Below are positions 46,261 to 55,765 of a DNA stretch of 64,000 bases, one piece after another (the stretch's first letter is position 1; each line of letters opens with the position of its first letter). The stretch is from Inia geoffrensis (lineage: Eukaryota > Chordata > Mammalia > Artiodactyla > Iniidae), in contig CM070913.1 of NCBI GenBank assembly GCA_036417435.1, positions 18,382,680 through 18,446,679 on the forward strand. The letters are read 5' to 3'. Position numbers and translations under genes: made by a program. The notes beneath the pieces are model-generated. The model did no database searches. It saw only the letters and a list, made by a program, of their open reading frames with translations, and was not told where the DNA came from.

Positions 46261-46960
46261 AATCTAACTGACAGAGAATTCAAAAGAGCTCTCATGAAGA
46301 AACTCAACAAGCTACAAGAAAACTCAGAAAGGCAGTTTAATGAGCTCAGGAATAAAATTAATGAACAGAAAGAATACTTTACCAAAGAGATTGAAACTCT
46401 AAAAAAGAAGCAAACAGAAATTCTGGAGCTGAAAAACTCAATAAACCAGATGAAAAATGCATTAGAAAGCACTGGAAATGGAGCAGGCCATATAAAAGAA
46501 TTAGTGAGATTGAAGTTAGAAAACTAGGAATGATACAAGAAGAAAGAGAAATAAGGCACAAAATATTGAGTAAATCCGACAAGAGCTATCCGACTCTTAT
46601 AGAAATTTCGAGCAACATTAGGGTAATGGGCATCCCAGCAGGAGAAGAGAGGGAAAAGGGAGCAGAGAGTTTATTTAAGGAGAAACTAACACATCGTACA
46701 TCAACTATACTTCAATTAAAAAAAAAAAAAAGAATAGCTGAGAAATTCCCAGACTTAGGGACGGAATTAAAAGCTAAGAGAACAACTATACCTCAATGCA
46801 AAAAGACCTTCTCCAAGACACATTGTATTAAATATGTCAGAAGCCAAAGACAAAGAATTTTAAAGGCAACCAGGGGAAAAAGAATGGTGACCTACAAAAG
46901 AACCCCCATTAGGCTATCAGTAGATTTCTCAGCTGAAACTCTATAGGCCATGAGGGAGTG
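46261..46960 (+). pseudogene. L1/HAL1 ORF1 remnant with coiled coil
   Basis: ORF1 of L1 elements encodes an RNA-binding chaperone that trimerises through a coiled coil. Here the first part (46294-46527) translates to a heptad-like, Glu/Lys-rich segment including RQFNELRNKINEQKEYF and ILELKNSINQMKNALE, the coiled-coil type of L1 ORF1p. It ends at an early stop after LKLEN. The frame shifts to 46530-46946, where sequence such as SSNIRVMGIPAGEEREKG (resembling the start of the RNA-recognition part) and a late RKATRGKR-like block can be read. An inserted L1 tail (46681-46735) breaks it further. It lacks a usable start context and is not functional. Identification rests on sequence pattern only. 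Confidence 0.75.
46681..46735 (+). mobile_element. Minimal L1 tail insertion
   Basis: AGAAACTAACACATCGTACA then TCAACTATACTTCAATTAAA and an A run form only the last 40 bp of an L1, placed inside the HAL1-like ORF1. HAL1-type sequence resumes at GAATAGCTGAGAAATTCCC. An extreme 5' truncation; TSD uncertain. Confidence 0.75.
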
Positions 46961-47315
46961 AAATGACATTCTCAAAATACTGAAAGATTAAAGCTGTCAC
47001 CCAAGAATACTCTATTCAGCAAAGTTGTCATCCAGATATGAAGGAGAAATAAAGATTTTCCCAGACAAACAAAAGCTGAGGGAGCTCATCAACACTAGAC
47101 CTGCCTTTCAAGAGATGTTTAAAAGGGCTCCGCTACCAGAAACAAAAAGGCAAAAGAAAACAAAACTGTGAGTAATGTGATAAACAGACAGAATGAATCA
47201 GAAATTTGAAACTCTTTATCAGGATAGGTTTTATAAACACTTTCTTATGTCATAAAGGTTAAAGGGAGGGAGCAGAAAAAGAGCTACTTCCGTTTAGTAA
47301 AAAACTCACAACATA

Positions 47316-47525
47316 GGGCTTCACTGGTGGTGCAGTGGTTGAGAGTCTGCCTGCTGATGCAGGGGACATGGGTTTGTGTCCCGGTCCAGGAAGATCCCAC
47401 GTGCCACGGAGCAGCTAGGCCCGTGAGCCATGGCCGCTGAGCCTGCGCGTCCGGAGCCTGTGCTCCGCAACGGGAGAGGCCACAACAGTGAGAGGCCCGC
47501 ATACGGCAAAAAAAAAAAAAAAAAA
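47316..47525 (+). mobile_element. CHR-2-like SINE, plus strand
   Basis: GGGCTTCACTGGTGGTGCAG start, B-box region GGTTTGTGTCCC (mutated from GGTTCGTGCCC), body to GCCCGCATACGGC and an A17-like tail. No matching flanks could be found, so the TSD has decayed or one flank was lost. Confidence 0.93.
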
Positions 47526-48109
47526 TTCTGAGCTATAAAATATTCATTTCCTTATTCATAGGCTATTTATATGCTTTATGGGGAGGCCTATTTATATCAC
47601 AATGTTTGCATGGAAACTGCTTGTAAGAGGATAACAATTGAAATGTTGGATAACTATTGATAATAAATGCTAAATGCTCATTTTCATTGAAATATCATAA
47701 ATCCAAGCCATGAGGAGTTCACTAAACCTATGAGGCAGCCAGAACCTATTCTCTGATGTACTGACTCACTCATTTGAAAAACATTTCCTGCCATAAGCAT
47801 AGTACCTAACCACTCTGTAGTGTCCTTTGCTATAACTGCATTGACACATCTTTCTGTTTTTATGATGTTTTGTAATTTTATTCAATGGACATGTATTATT
47901 GTTCTAAAAAAATGGGAGGAAAAACATTTTAAAAAAAACAAATAAGTTCATTTGCAAGAATACTTTCTTCCAAGTTCCACCACAAATTCAGTCAATAAAA
48001 TGGTGAAATATAAATAGGCAATTTTTAAAACATTCCATATAACTTATATCTTCATTTAAAAAGATGAAATGAACTGACTTCTATATTCTTTGTCCAGGCT
48101 TCAGATGTA
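47526..48109. other. Unassigned AT-rich sequence
   Basis: Nothing recognised. Confidence 0.5.
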
Positions 48110-48290
48110 ATCATTAGAATAGATTTTTAGAGTGGAATTACTGGTTTAAAGGGTATGAAAAACTTTAAGACTTGATATATATTGCCAAAATTCATTGACT
48201 TTAATGCTCAAACATATTTTTGTATTATACATATACACCTATCTACTTCTTTCGCAATTATTGAAGCAATATAAATTTCGTGTCAAGTAT
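48110..48290 (-). repeat. Old L1M fragment, antisense
   Basis: AGAGTGGAATTACTGGTTTA, AAGGGTATGAAAAACTTTAA and CTTGATATATATTGCCAAAA match the reverse complement of old L1M 3' sequence. Confidence 0.55.
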
Positions 48291-48339
48291 AAAGAAAATG
48301 CAACAAGTTTTAATGACAGAAAAGGGGAAAAAAATCACT

Positions 48340-48443
48340 CTGTTTCTCTTAGTTCCCCAATCAGGGATCAAACCTGTGGCCTCTGCATTGGAAGTGTGGA
48401 GTCTTAACCCCTGGACTGCCAGGGAAGTCCCCTGTTTTCTCTT
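48340..48443 (-). mobile_element. CHR SINE fragment lacking its 3' end
   Basis: Only the tRNA-derived head (AGTTCCCCAATCAGGGATC to TGCCAGGGAAGTCCC) is present on the minus strand. The 3' end and tail are missing, yet CTGTTTCTCTT (48340-48350) and CTGTTTTCTCTT (48432-48443) flank it like a TSD. Confidence 0.8.
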
Positions 48444-48699
48444 TTTTTTAATGCATAGGTTTAGAAGATAGTCATTCCATTTTCTTATTTTATGAATATT
48501 TATATTTTGAAATTCTGAACACTTTAGTTTATTTTCCCAAATCATATCAAGAAAAATTATCTATTGACTTTCATCTTATAAAATTATAAGTTAGCACATT
48601 TTTATCCCTTGCACTTCCCTTCCCACAACTTCCTACTCTCCATTTAAATAATCTGGAGATTCTTAAATTATTTCTAATCATTTAAGAGTTAAGAGTTAC
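48444..48699. other. Unassigned AT-rich sequence
   Basis: Nothing recognised. Confidence 0.5.
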
Positions 48700-49075
48700 T
48701 TTTTAATGGTTCTGAAGAACCTAGGGGCAGGACAGGAATAAAGACGCAGACGTAGAGAATGGACATGAGGACACGGGGAGGGGGAAGGGTAAGCTGGGAC
48801 GAAGTGAGAGAGTGGCATGGACATATATACACTACCAAACGTATAACAGATAGGTAGTGGGAAGCAGCCACATAGCACAGGGAGATCAGCTTGGTGCTTT
48901 GTGACCACCTAGAGGGGTGGGATAGGGAGGGTGGGAGGGAGGGAGATGCAAGAGGGAGGGGATATGGGGATATATGTATACGTATAACTGATTCACTTTG
49001 TTATAAAGCAGGAACTAACACACCATTGTAAAGCAATTATACTCCAATAAAGATGTTAAAAAATAAAATAAATAA
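48700..49075 (+). mobile_element. L1 3' UTR, young cetacean type
   Basis: GAAGAACCTAGGGGCAGGAC, GGCATGGACATATATACACT, GAAGCAGCCACATAGCACAG, CTTTGTGACCACCTAGAGG, a G-rich tract at 48914-48948, TTATACTCCAATAAAGATGT and an (AAATA)-like tail. The insertion begins at the start of the 3' UTR. Confidence 0.9.
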
Positions 49076-49704
49076 ATAAAACAGGGGTGGTGTCTATCCT
49101 ATGTAATATTTAGTTAGAGCTGATATATTTAGTCTTATATATGTTGAGTATGATGGCTTCTAATTTTTGGCCTCCTTGGAATTTCTTTTGCTTTCTTTCT
49201 TTTTCTGCATCCTCCTTGACATTTGATTTTATATCAGGGGATATAAAAATCAGTTACTATAAGCCCTAAAATCTTTAATTCAACCATTGTAAAATTTTAC
49301 TTTAAAATTTATATGTTAAATATCATTTAATTTTTAAGAAGCTGGTGATACATATCACATGCTTTTCATGCTACAAAGACTACATTAGCCTTTAACTAAT
49401 TTGTTTCATTAGGGAAGAAAGAAAAGTTTTAAGTATTTGAATGACAATTTACACAAAGTTTATTTTAAATCTGTGTTATTATAAACCTTGTCATCGTAAA
49501 GTTAGGCTTCTGAGTATATCTACCTACTATGAAGGTCAATGATCTCCCCTGCATTATTCAAAAATCTGTTTTAATAATTCTGAGGACTATTGACTTATAA
49601 TAATGAAACTATAATGCTCTGATACAGAAAATTACGATTAGAGAACAGTGTTTCTTTCCTTAATGTTGAAAACTATGTCAGAAGAGGTTAATTTATTTTT
49701 TCAG
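49076..49704. other. Unassigned AT-rich sequence
   Basis: Nothing recognised. Confidence 0.5.
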
Positions 49705-50275
49705 TCTACACGGCTCTGTGTGATCTCTTTGCCTTGTTCACTGAACTGATCTCACTTCTTTACACTTTTTCTTATTCCCTCTCCAGCTACACTGGCCTCT
49801 CAGCTCTTCCTAGAACATTCCAGACACACTTTCAACAAGGCCCTGCTTGATCCTTCTGATTGGAACACTCTGTTCTGCTATTGGCATGGTTCATTCCCTC
49901 ACCTCCTTCAAATATTTGCTTACAGATCATTTTGTCAATGAGATCTACTTTCTCTGACCACCTGATTTAAATTGTAACCTGCCCACCACCCTGGCCCTTC
50001 CCACCCCCCTCACTCTTATCTCCTTTTTCACTTCTACAGCTTATCACTGTCAATTACCACTTTTCAATTACCTCTAAAATATGTGCTTTACTCATGTATG
50101 TTGCAGAAGTTATTATGTTTACTATTTATTTCTGTGCACACACACACCCTGCCCTGGCTGATATATGTGGTTCATTATTATTGTCATTTTGTTGTTGACA
50201 CTCAAACACATGTCAAGGTAAGAGAATAATAGATAGAACATAGTTAAGTGCTCAACAAACGGTTGTTGAATCTTT
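49705..50275 (+). repeat. L2 3' half, nearly to the end
   Basis: CCAGCTACACTGGCCTCTCA, TTCCTAGAACATTCCAGAC, AACACTCTGTTCTGCTATTG, CATTCCCTCACCTCCTTCAA, CTTATCACTGTCAATTACC and AGTTAAGTGCTCAACAAACG, with GTTGTTGAATC at its end, fit L2. A short CA run (50137-50148) is included. Confidence 0.8.
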
Positions 50276-50789
50276 TGAATTTCTTCCCCCGCTGACTCTG
50301 GCTTCACTAATATTACAATAAATCTTTCAATCAGTATAAAAGGGCTATAGTCTCTCAAAGTTAAGAAATGCATTTTTAAACTTCTCCTCTCAGCATATAT
50401 TGTATGAATAAAAATAAGAGTGGCAGGCACCATTTAAAACGATGTAGATGCTTGACTTTATGAAGATTAAAATCTATTAGGAAAATAGTATTAAGGGAAT
50501 ATTTAATTAAATAATTACAAGAGTAATGTTCTGTAAAGAGATGTTATTAGGAGTAAATTTATAACACCTGGGCCCTAAGAAGGACTCCATGAATGCTGCA
50601 TTATGAGTCCAGGAAACTAACACTGGCTGAAAGTAAATCACTTACTTACTTTGAGCAGATGCAGTAATCTATACAAGCCTTATATATTCTTGGGAATTAT
50701 TTTTCAAATCCCCCAAATTTGTATATTTCAGGGACTATTACAGAGAAGAAATGTTAATAGTTTGAGGAATTTTCAGGATTTATTTTAAA
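50276..50789. other. Unassigned non-coding sequence
   Basis: Nothing recognised. Confidence 0.5.
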
Positions 50790-51005
50790 ATTCTTCTTCT
50801 GGACATCCACTTTGGCCATGAGGAAGACAGTCCAGAACCACCCCACACTACAAACAAATGAAAAATTAGACAAAAATGTAAGAAACAACAATCTTCAGAC
50901 AGACAGTAGTCAGCACCAAGCTGTGACTCCTGAGAAAAGGGAAACACACCAGGTGGGCCCTCTCATTGCCCAGGCTTTCTGCCTGGAGGGAATTCCCCCT
51001 AAAAC
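50790..51005 (+). repeat. Possible old L1M/HAL1 5' fragment
   Basis: GGCCATGAGGAAGACAGTCC, ACAACAATCTTCAGACAGAC and GCCCAGGCTTTCTGCCTGGA resemble the 5' region of old L1M/HAL1 elements. The open frame starting here continues into L2 sequence and is not a gene. Confidence 0.4.
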
Positions 51006-51019
51006 AGTACTTACCCCAC

Positions 51020-51185
51020 AGGCACCCTTTACTGTAGCACTAGCCATGTTGTATTCTAAGTGTCTGTTTATTTCTTTCTCCTTAGACTATGAAGTCCTCC
51101 TGAAGAAGGTATGCCTACCCATCTCTATATTCCCAAAACATACCACAGAGAAGGATCTAAGTAAACATTTGCTAAATGAAATAAA
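51020..51185 (+). repeat. L2-like 3' fragment
   Basis: GTAGCACTAGCCATGTTGTA, GTCTGTTTATTTCTTTCTCC, TTAGACTATGAAGTCCTCCT and TAAACATTTGCTAAATGAAA follow the L2 terminus. Confidence 0.5.
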
Positions 51186-51213
51186 CTCTGCAAAGAATGG
51201 GGAGTAAAGGAAC

Positions 51214-51350
51214 CAGCATTTACGGACTGAGAACGCACCCCGTAGCAGACACTTCTGTATTGTCCCACTTCGCAGCCACAACAGGCTTATTGGAAACATG
51301 TTAACTCTCACATTTGGAAACTGGCTCGTTAACTGGCCAGAGCCACAGAG
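51214..51350 (-). repeat. Possible MIR, antisense
   Basis: GTAGCAGACACTTCTGTATT, AACATGTTAACTCTCACATT and GGAAACTGGCTCGTTAACTG follow the reverse complement of MIR loosely. Confidence 0.4.
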
Positions 51351-52039
51351 ATGACCAACTCCAGATCATACACTCCTTCTGCCCCATCGTGTTTCCTCCT
51401 TGAAACAGGTTGCTTTCTACAAATTCTGGTAAAAGCCCTTAGTCATAAAAGCATAATCTCTACAGCAAGGAGTTTTAAAGTATTCTTGGGTTCTCTAAGT
51501 GGGCAAAGTCCAGTGGAAAGATGAAATAATTTTCTGAGAGAATTTTAAAATAAAGGAGAAAGCAGTGTATCCAAGAGCTACTGGTCTCTCAGAGGATGAG
51601 GATTCAAAATTCATTTATCCAAAGTGTCAGTGCATATGGTCAGCTTGCTATCTTAATTCTCCAGACTCTGCCCAACTGACTTCACCACTCCCTTCCTAAA
51701 ATATCTGCTTGTGTTGGTATCAGATTCCCACACGCACTGTTGTTCCTGGCTGCTGACTGCACCTCCTGTCCTGACTTGCTGCCTGAGATTCAATAGCCAA
51801 TCGGGAAATTTTCACTCATTAAATGATGTGTATAAATAGAACAAATGCTAAATAGGCACGGACAGTGAGATTATTCACTCAATTGACAATATAGCTTCTA
51901 AAAGGAATTTAAAATATAAACGTCTGAGCACCCCCTTTTAAAATAGGTGGGTTGAAGGAGAAACTAGTTCGGGGCAGTAAGAGACTGCTTCATAAATGAT
52001 GAAGGTGACTGGTGTAGTCCTCTTTGCTGACGTCAAGAT
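51351..52039. other. Unassigned; contains a CCAAT-TATA arrangement
   Basis: No repeat recognised. See the promoter-like entry at 51797-51838. Confidence 0.45.
51797..51838 (+). promoter_or_regulatory. Promoter-like CCAAT and TATA boxes
   Basis: AGCCAATCGG (CCAAT at 51797-51801) lies 30 bp before TATAAATA (51831-51838). The elements and order fit a TATA-type core promoter whose start would fall near 51865. No exon or LTR boundary supports it, and AT-rich DNA yields such pairs by chance. Confidence 0.2.
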
Positions 52040-52310
52040 AGAGGGGTCGGGCTTCCCTCGTGGCGCAGTGGTTAAGAATCCACCTGCCAGTGCAGGGGAC
52101 ACGGGTTCGAGCCCTGGTCCGGGAAGATCCCACATGCGGCGGAGCAACTAAGCCCGTGAGCCACACCTACTGAAGCCCACACGCCTAGAGACCGTGCTCT
52201 GCAACGAGAAGCCAAAGCTCGCCACAACTAGAGAGAGCCCACGCACAGCAACAAAAGACCCAACACAGCCAAAAATAAATGAAATTTTTTTTTTAAAAAA
52301 GAGGGGTCGG
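52040..52310 (+). mobile_element. CHR SINE, long form, with 11-bp TSD
   Basis: The TSD AGAGGGGTCGG lies at 52040-52050 and 52300-52310. The SINE (52051-52299) starts GCTTCCCTCGTGGCGCAGTG, with B-box region ACGGGTTCGAGCCC, the middle part CACCTACTGAAGCCCACACG, and AACACAGCCAAAAATAAAT plus a mixed A/T tail. Confidence 0.94.
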
Positions 52311-52521
52311 GCTTCCCTGGTGGCGCAGTGGCTGAGAGTCCGCCTGCCAATGCAGGGCACACGGTTTCGTGCCCTGGTCCGGGAGGATCCCACATGCAGT
52401 GGAGCGGCTGGGCCTGTGAGCCATGGCCGCTGAGCCTGCGCGTCTGGAGCCTGTGCTCCGCAATGGGAGAGGCCACAACAGTGAGAGGCCCGCTTACCAC
52501 AAAAAAAAAAAGGGGGGGGGG
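52311..52521 (+). mobile_element. CHR-2-like SINE placed at the TSD of the previous SINE
   Basis: Body 52311-52500 (GCTTCCCTGGTGGCGCAGTG to AGGCCCGCTTACCAC) with an A11 tail. It begins immediately after the second AGAGGGGTCGG. Its own 3' flank, AGGGGGGGGGG (52511-52521), is the same length and three changes away from that target, so it can be read as a decayed third copy. Same orientation as the neighbour. Confidence 0.93.
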
Positions 52522-52789
52522 ATCAAATATATTTAATTATTCATGTTCTGTGTGTATTACTTTTCAACTCACTATTATTTCTTGTGGAATGGTTCTCTGG
52601 GCTATTAGCTACAAGTTTTTCCTGTAGAGCAACAGGGTGGTTCCATCAGAAATATCTATATCATTTAAGATTGCTTTTTGCAAAAACTATCTTATTTTCA
52701 AATTTCAAGTTTTCTGTAAAATTAAAAGCGTTCTGACTGCACCAGAGTACTTTAAATGCTCTTTAGTACTTTAACAAAATCCTTATCTA

Positions 52790-52882
52790 GAAAGAGAAAG
52801 AAATTGAAAGAGAAAGAAAGAAATTGAAAGAAAAGGAGGTTGAAAGAGAAAGATTGAGAGAAAGAGGAAGAAAGAAAGAGGC
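52790..52882. repeat. (GAAA)n-like polypurine tract
   Basis: About 90 bp of almost pure A/G on the plus strand with repeated GAAAGAAAGAAATTGAAAGA units. A candidate for triplex (H-DNA) formation and length variation. Confidence 0.9.
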
Positions 52883-53073
52883 CCTCTAAAGCAGTGCTCT
52901 CCCAGCTAGTCAAAGACATTTTAAAGATGGGTACATACCATTCGAAGGACGTTGTGTCTCACAGGCACACCGCAGATACTGCAGAGATATCTCCAGCCTG
53001 GTCTCTGCTTCTCACTTTTCAAAAGGCAGAGCGAACCTCTCCTCTCAAACAACCACCCCTTTTCATTGTTTTC

Positions 53074-53250
53074 ATTTAAAGCAGCAGTTCTCAAAGGGCT
53101 GACCCAGACCAGCCCACATCAGCATCACCTGGGAACTTGTTATGCAAACTCTCCAGCTACCCCAGACCCAGTGAATCAGAGCCTGGGGGTGGGACTCAGC
53201 AAACTGAGTTTAACAAGCCCTCTGGGTCATTGAGAACCACTGATTGAGAG
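53074..53250 (+). mobile_element. MER5-like hAT element
   Basis: Element 53082-53242 (161 bp) begins CAGCAGTTCTCAAAGGGCTG and ends TGAGAACCACTG. These are hAT terminal inverted repeats, with imperfect 8-bp flanks ATTTAAAG and ATTGAGAG. Internal CATCAGCATCACCTGGGAAC and GGGGGTGGGACTCAGCAA are typical of MER5A. No transposase. Confidence 0.82.
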
Positions 53251-53425
53251 TGGCCCTTTCAAACTTAGCTGCACTTTGGGCTCCTCTGAAGAGTTTAAAA
53301 CTACAGCTGTCAGGGTCCTGCCCTCAGATATTATGATGGAATTGGTCTAGGGAGTACCCTGGGCACCAGGACTCTTGAAAACTCCACAGGTAATCCTAAT
53401 GTGCAGTGACATTGGAGAACCCTTG
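53249..53425 (+). mobile_element. Second hAT (MER5-like) element, head to tail
   Basis: AGTGGCCCTTTCAAACTTAG, GAAGAGTTTAAAACTACAGC, GGAATTGGTCTAGGGAGTAC, CCACAGGTAATCCTAATGTG and ATTGGAGAACCCTTG follow a related but distinct MER5-group consensus. It begins where the previous element's 8-bp flank ends. Confidence 0.75.
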
Positions 53426-53722
53426 CTTTAGACCTTGTTATACTCCTCACCCATGAAAATGTCTGTCTGAAAAGAGGTGCCAGCTCAGTGGGCTGAACCC
53501 ACTTATTAAGGAAACTGATCGCAGGTACCCTTCCTGGGGAGACCTTGGTCATATGTAAGCACAGACGCCAGGCACCCAAGATTCCCCTAGGCCGTCTGAA
53601 TCCCAGGCTGCTCCTGAGCACCCAGGTGTCCTACATTGTACCCAGAGCTCAATCCTAACCAACATCACCTGATGCAGCAACTAGGCGAAGATTGGTGGAA
53701 AATTACGAAATTAAACATGATT

Positions 53723-53853
53723 CTTATATTTGATGCTACTTATGAGTTTCAGATTTGAGGGTAAAGCTTTTTCTAATGAATAGAAGTTAGCACCTTGGTA
53801 TCTAAATTTGTGTGTCATAAATACAAGCACAATTTAAGCTACAAAGCATATGT
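53723..53853. repeat. Source-like arm of a local inverted duplication
   Basis: From CTTATATTTGATGCTACTTA to ACAAAGCATATGT this 131-bp segment is the reverse complement of 54590-54718, with about eight substitutions and one 2-bp indel (about 94% identity). It sits in otherwise ordinary sequence, whereas the other copy interrupts an L1, so this one is probably the template. Confidence 0.88.
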
Positions 53854-54552
53854 TCCTTTCTGTTCTATCAAGCAGCCTTTGTTGGACCTTCCCTGAGCTC
53901 CCATAGTTGCTTTATTTTCACACGTATGAGGCTGTCTTCCAGGTAATTGCTCCATGTCTCTCGCTGCTGGTAGCCTGCAAGCAGAGAATGCATCTTATGC
54001 ATTTCTGCATCTGCAGGTCCAGGGTTGAGCAAGCATCCTTTAATATTTTGAATGAGTCAGTGAATGAACTATGAAAGCTACTCTCAATTTCTAGGCAAGG
54101 ATTTGTATAGTCTGTCAGCAGCCACAAAAAAAAAAAAAAAAAGACAGATTCATGGTTTTCAGCAAGACAGAGGCTATAAAAATGGGATCGACATGCAAAG
54201 GACTGAGACTGTCTGCGTTTTCTCAATTTTCCCTTGTTCTCAACAAAGTAACTAGCTGATCTTTAGAAAACCAGAAGGTTGAAATTTTTTGAAAGAAACG
54301 TCTGACCTTTTAGGAAAAGGAGAGTGGGATGCACTTAACTCTCTTCAAAATCAATTCAATAACAGGATAATATATTCTTCAGAGAAGTTTCCTCTGCAAT
54401 ATGTGTGGTTATGTGGTTTTGTCCACATAAGTTACTCTGGCACGTGTGCTGGGGGCAACAGTGAGATACAAATATGGTTTGGCAAATAATCAAAGCCCTA
54501 AGGACACTTTCTTAACAGTTTACTTAGGACCTGTATTCTAAACACATTCTCT
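53854..54552. other. Unassigned spacer between inverted arms
   Basis: No gene or named repeat recognised. An A17 run lies near 54126-54142. Confidence 0.5.
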
Positions 54553-55366
54553 AAAAAAAGGGGGGAGGTGACCTCCTACACCGTTGGTGACATATGCTTT
54601 GTAGCTTAAATTATGCTTGTATTTATGACACAAATTTAGACACCATGGTGATAGCTTCCATTCGTTAGAAAAAGCTTTACACTCAAATCTGAAACTCATA
54701 AGTAGCATCAAATATAAGTTGGTGCAGCCACTATGGAAAACAGTCTGGAGATTCCTTAAAAAATTAAAAATATAGTTACCATATGATCCTGCAATCCCAC
54801 TCCTGGGCATATAACCAGAAAAGATGAAAACTCTAATTGGAAAAGATACATGCACCCCAATGTTCATAGCAGCACTATTTACAATAGCCAAGACATGGAA
54901 GCAACCTAAATGTCCATCAACAGATGAATGGATAAAGAAAATGTGGTATATATATACAGTGGAATATTACTCAGCCATAAAAAGCATGAAATAATGACAT
55001 TTGCAGCAACATGGATGCACCTAGAGATTATCATACTAAGTGAGGTAAGTCAGGCAGAGAAAGACAAACATTATATGATCTCACTTATATATGGAATCTA
55101 AAAAAATAATACACATCAACTCATTTACAAACAAAAACAGACAGACATAGAATACAAACTTATGGTTACCAAACAGAAAAGAGGAGGGGGAAGGATAAGA
55201 GTTTGGGATTAACAGATACACACTACCATATATGAAATAGATAAACAGCAAGGTCCTACTATACAGCACAGGGACCTATATTCAATATCTCGTAATAACC
55301 TACAACAGAAAAGAATCTGAAGTTGTACCCCTGAAACTAACACAATATCGTAAATCAACTTTAAAT
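54553..55366 (+). mobile_element. L1 3' end interrupted by a copied segment
   Basis: L1 sequence starts about 54553 and reads ACCTCCTACACCGTTGGTG (to 54589). It is then broken by 129 bp of foreign sequence (54590-54718) and resumes TTGGTGCAGCCACTATGGAA (54719 onward). In L1 these two parts are separated by only about 10 bp. It continues through the end of ORF2, a GTTTGGGATTAACAGATAC-type 3' UTR and the terminus AAATCAACTTTAAATG, where a SINE entered. Confidence 0.88.
54590..54718. repeat. Inverted local copy inserted within an L1
   Basis: Reverse complement of 53723-53853, replacing the roughly 10 bp (GGAATGTAAA-like) expected in the L1 at this point. No poly(A), TSD or terminal repeats are present, so it does not look like transposition. 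A templated insertion during break repair or replication fits better. Confidence 0.85.
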
Positions 55367-55583
55367 GTTTTTTTTGTTTTTTGTTTTTTTTTTTACCGTA
55401 AGCGGGCCTCTCCCGTTGCGGAGCACAGGCTCCGGACGCGCAGGCTCAGCGGCCATGGCTCACGGGCCCAGCCGCTCTGCGGCATGTGCGATCCTCGCAG
55501 ACCGGGGCACGAACCTGTGTCCCCTCTGCATTGGCAGGCGGACTCCAACCACTGCGCCACCAGGGAAGCCCTAAATGTTTTTT
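55362..55583 (-). mobile_element. CHR-2-like SINE with 12-bp TSD
   Basis: The TSD TAAATGTTTTTT lies at 55362-55373 and 55572-55583, inside the L1 tail. The minus-strand CHR-2 body lacks about 16 bp near its 3' end: GCGGGCCTCTCCCG joins across two CCTCTC repeats where the full copy has a TCACTGTTGTGG block. The T tail is interrupted by G. Confidence 0.92.
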
Positions 55584-55587
55584 AAAA

Positions 55588-55765
55588 AGAGGTTGACACA
55601 CTTTTTTTGTAAAGAGTCAAATCCTAGATATTTAAGCTTTGTGAGCCGTGTGGTCTGCTGTGGCAACCACTCAACTCTATCTGTTGTAGCACAAAAGCAC
55701 TCTAGACTATACAGAAATGAATGGTGGGCTGGATTTGGTCCGTTGCCTTACTTTGCCCACCTCTG
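55588..55765 (+). mobile_element. hAT-like MER-type DNA transposon
   Basis: GAGGTTGACACAC opens it; TTTGTAAAGAGTCAAATCCT, AACCACTCAACTCTATCTG, GTAGCACAAAAGCACTCTAG, AATGGTGGGCTGGATTTGG and TTTGCCCACCTCTG follow, the last complementing the opening. Same family as 1618-1915. Confidence 0.7.

Larger units (their letters stand above)
45335..47312 (+). mobile_element. HAL1/L1M-like element (5' UTR and ORF1)
   Basis: A 5' region begins near GGGAGTGATGTCAGCAGCAT and includes a GC-rich part (45540-45930). An ORF1 remnant and HAL1-like 3' part follow (GATTTCTCAGCTGAAACTCT, AATACTCTATTCAGCAAAGT, ATATGAAGGAGAAATAAAGA, CCAGACAAACAAAAGCTGAG). No ORF2 follows, consistent with HAL1 ('half-L1') elements that kept only ORF1. 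It is interrupted by a 50-bp L1 tail (46681-46735), and a CHR-2-like SINE starts at 47316. Confidence 0.7.

Noticed and set aside
50812..51207. 131-codon open frame
   Set aside because: Its first part resembles an old L1 5' region and its second part is L2 3' sequence, so the frame crosses two repeats.
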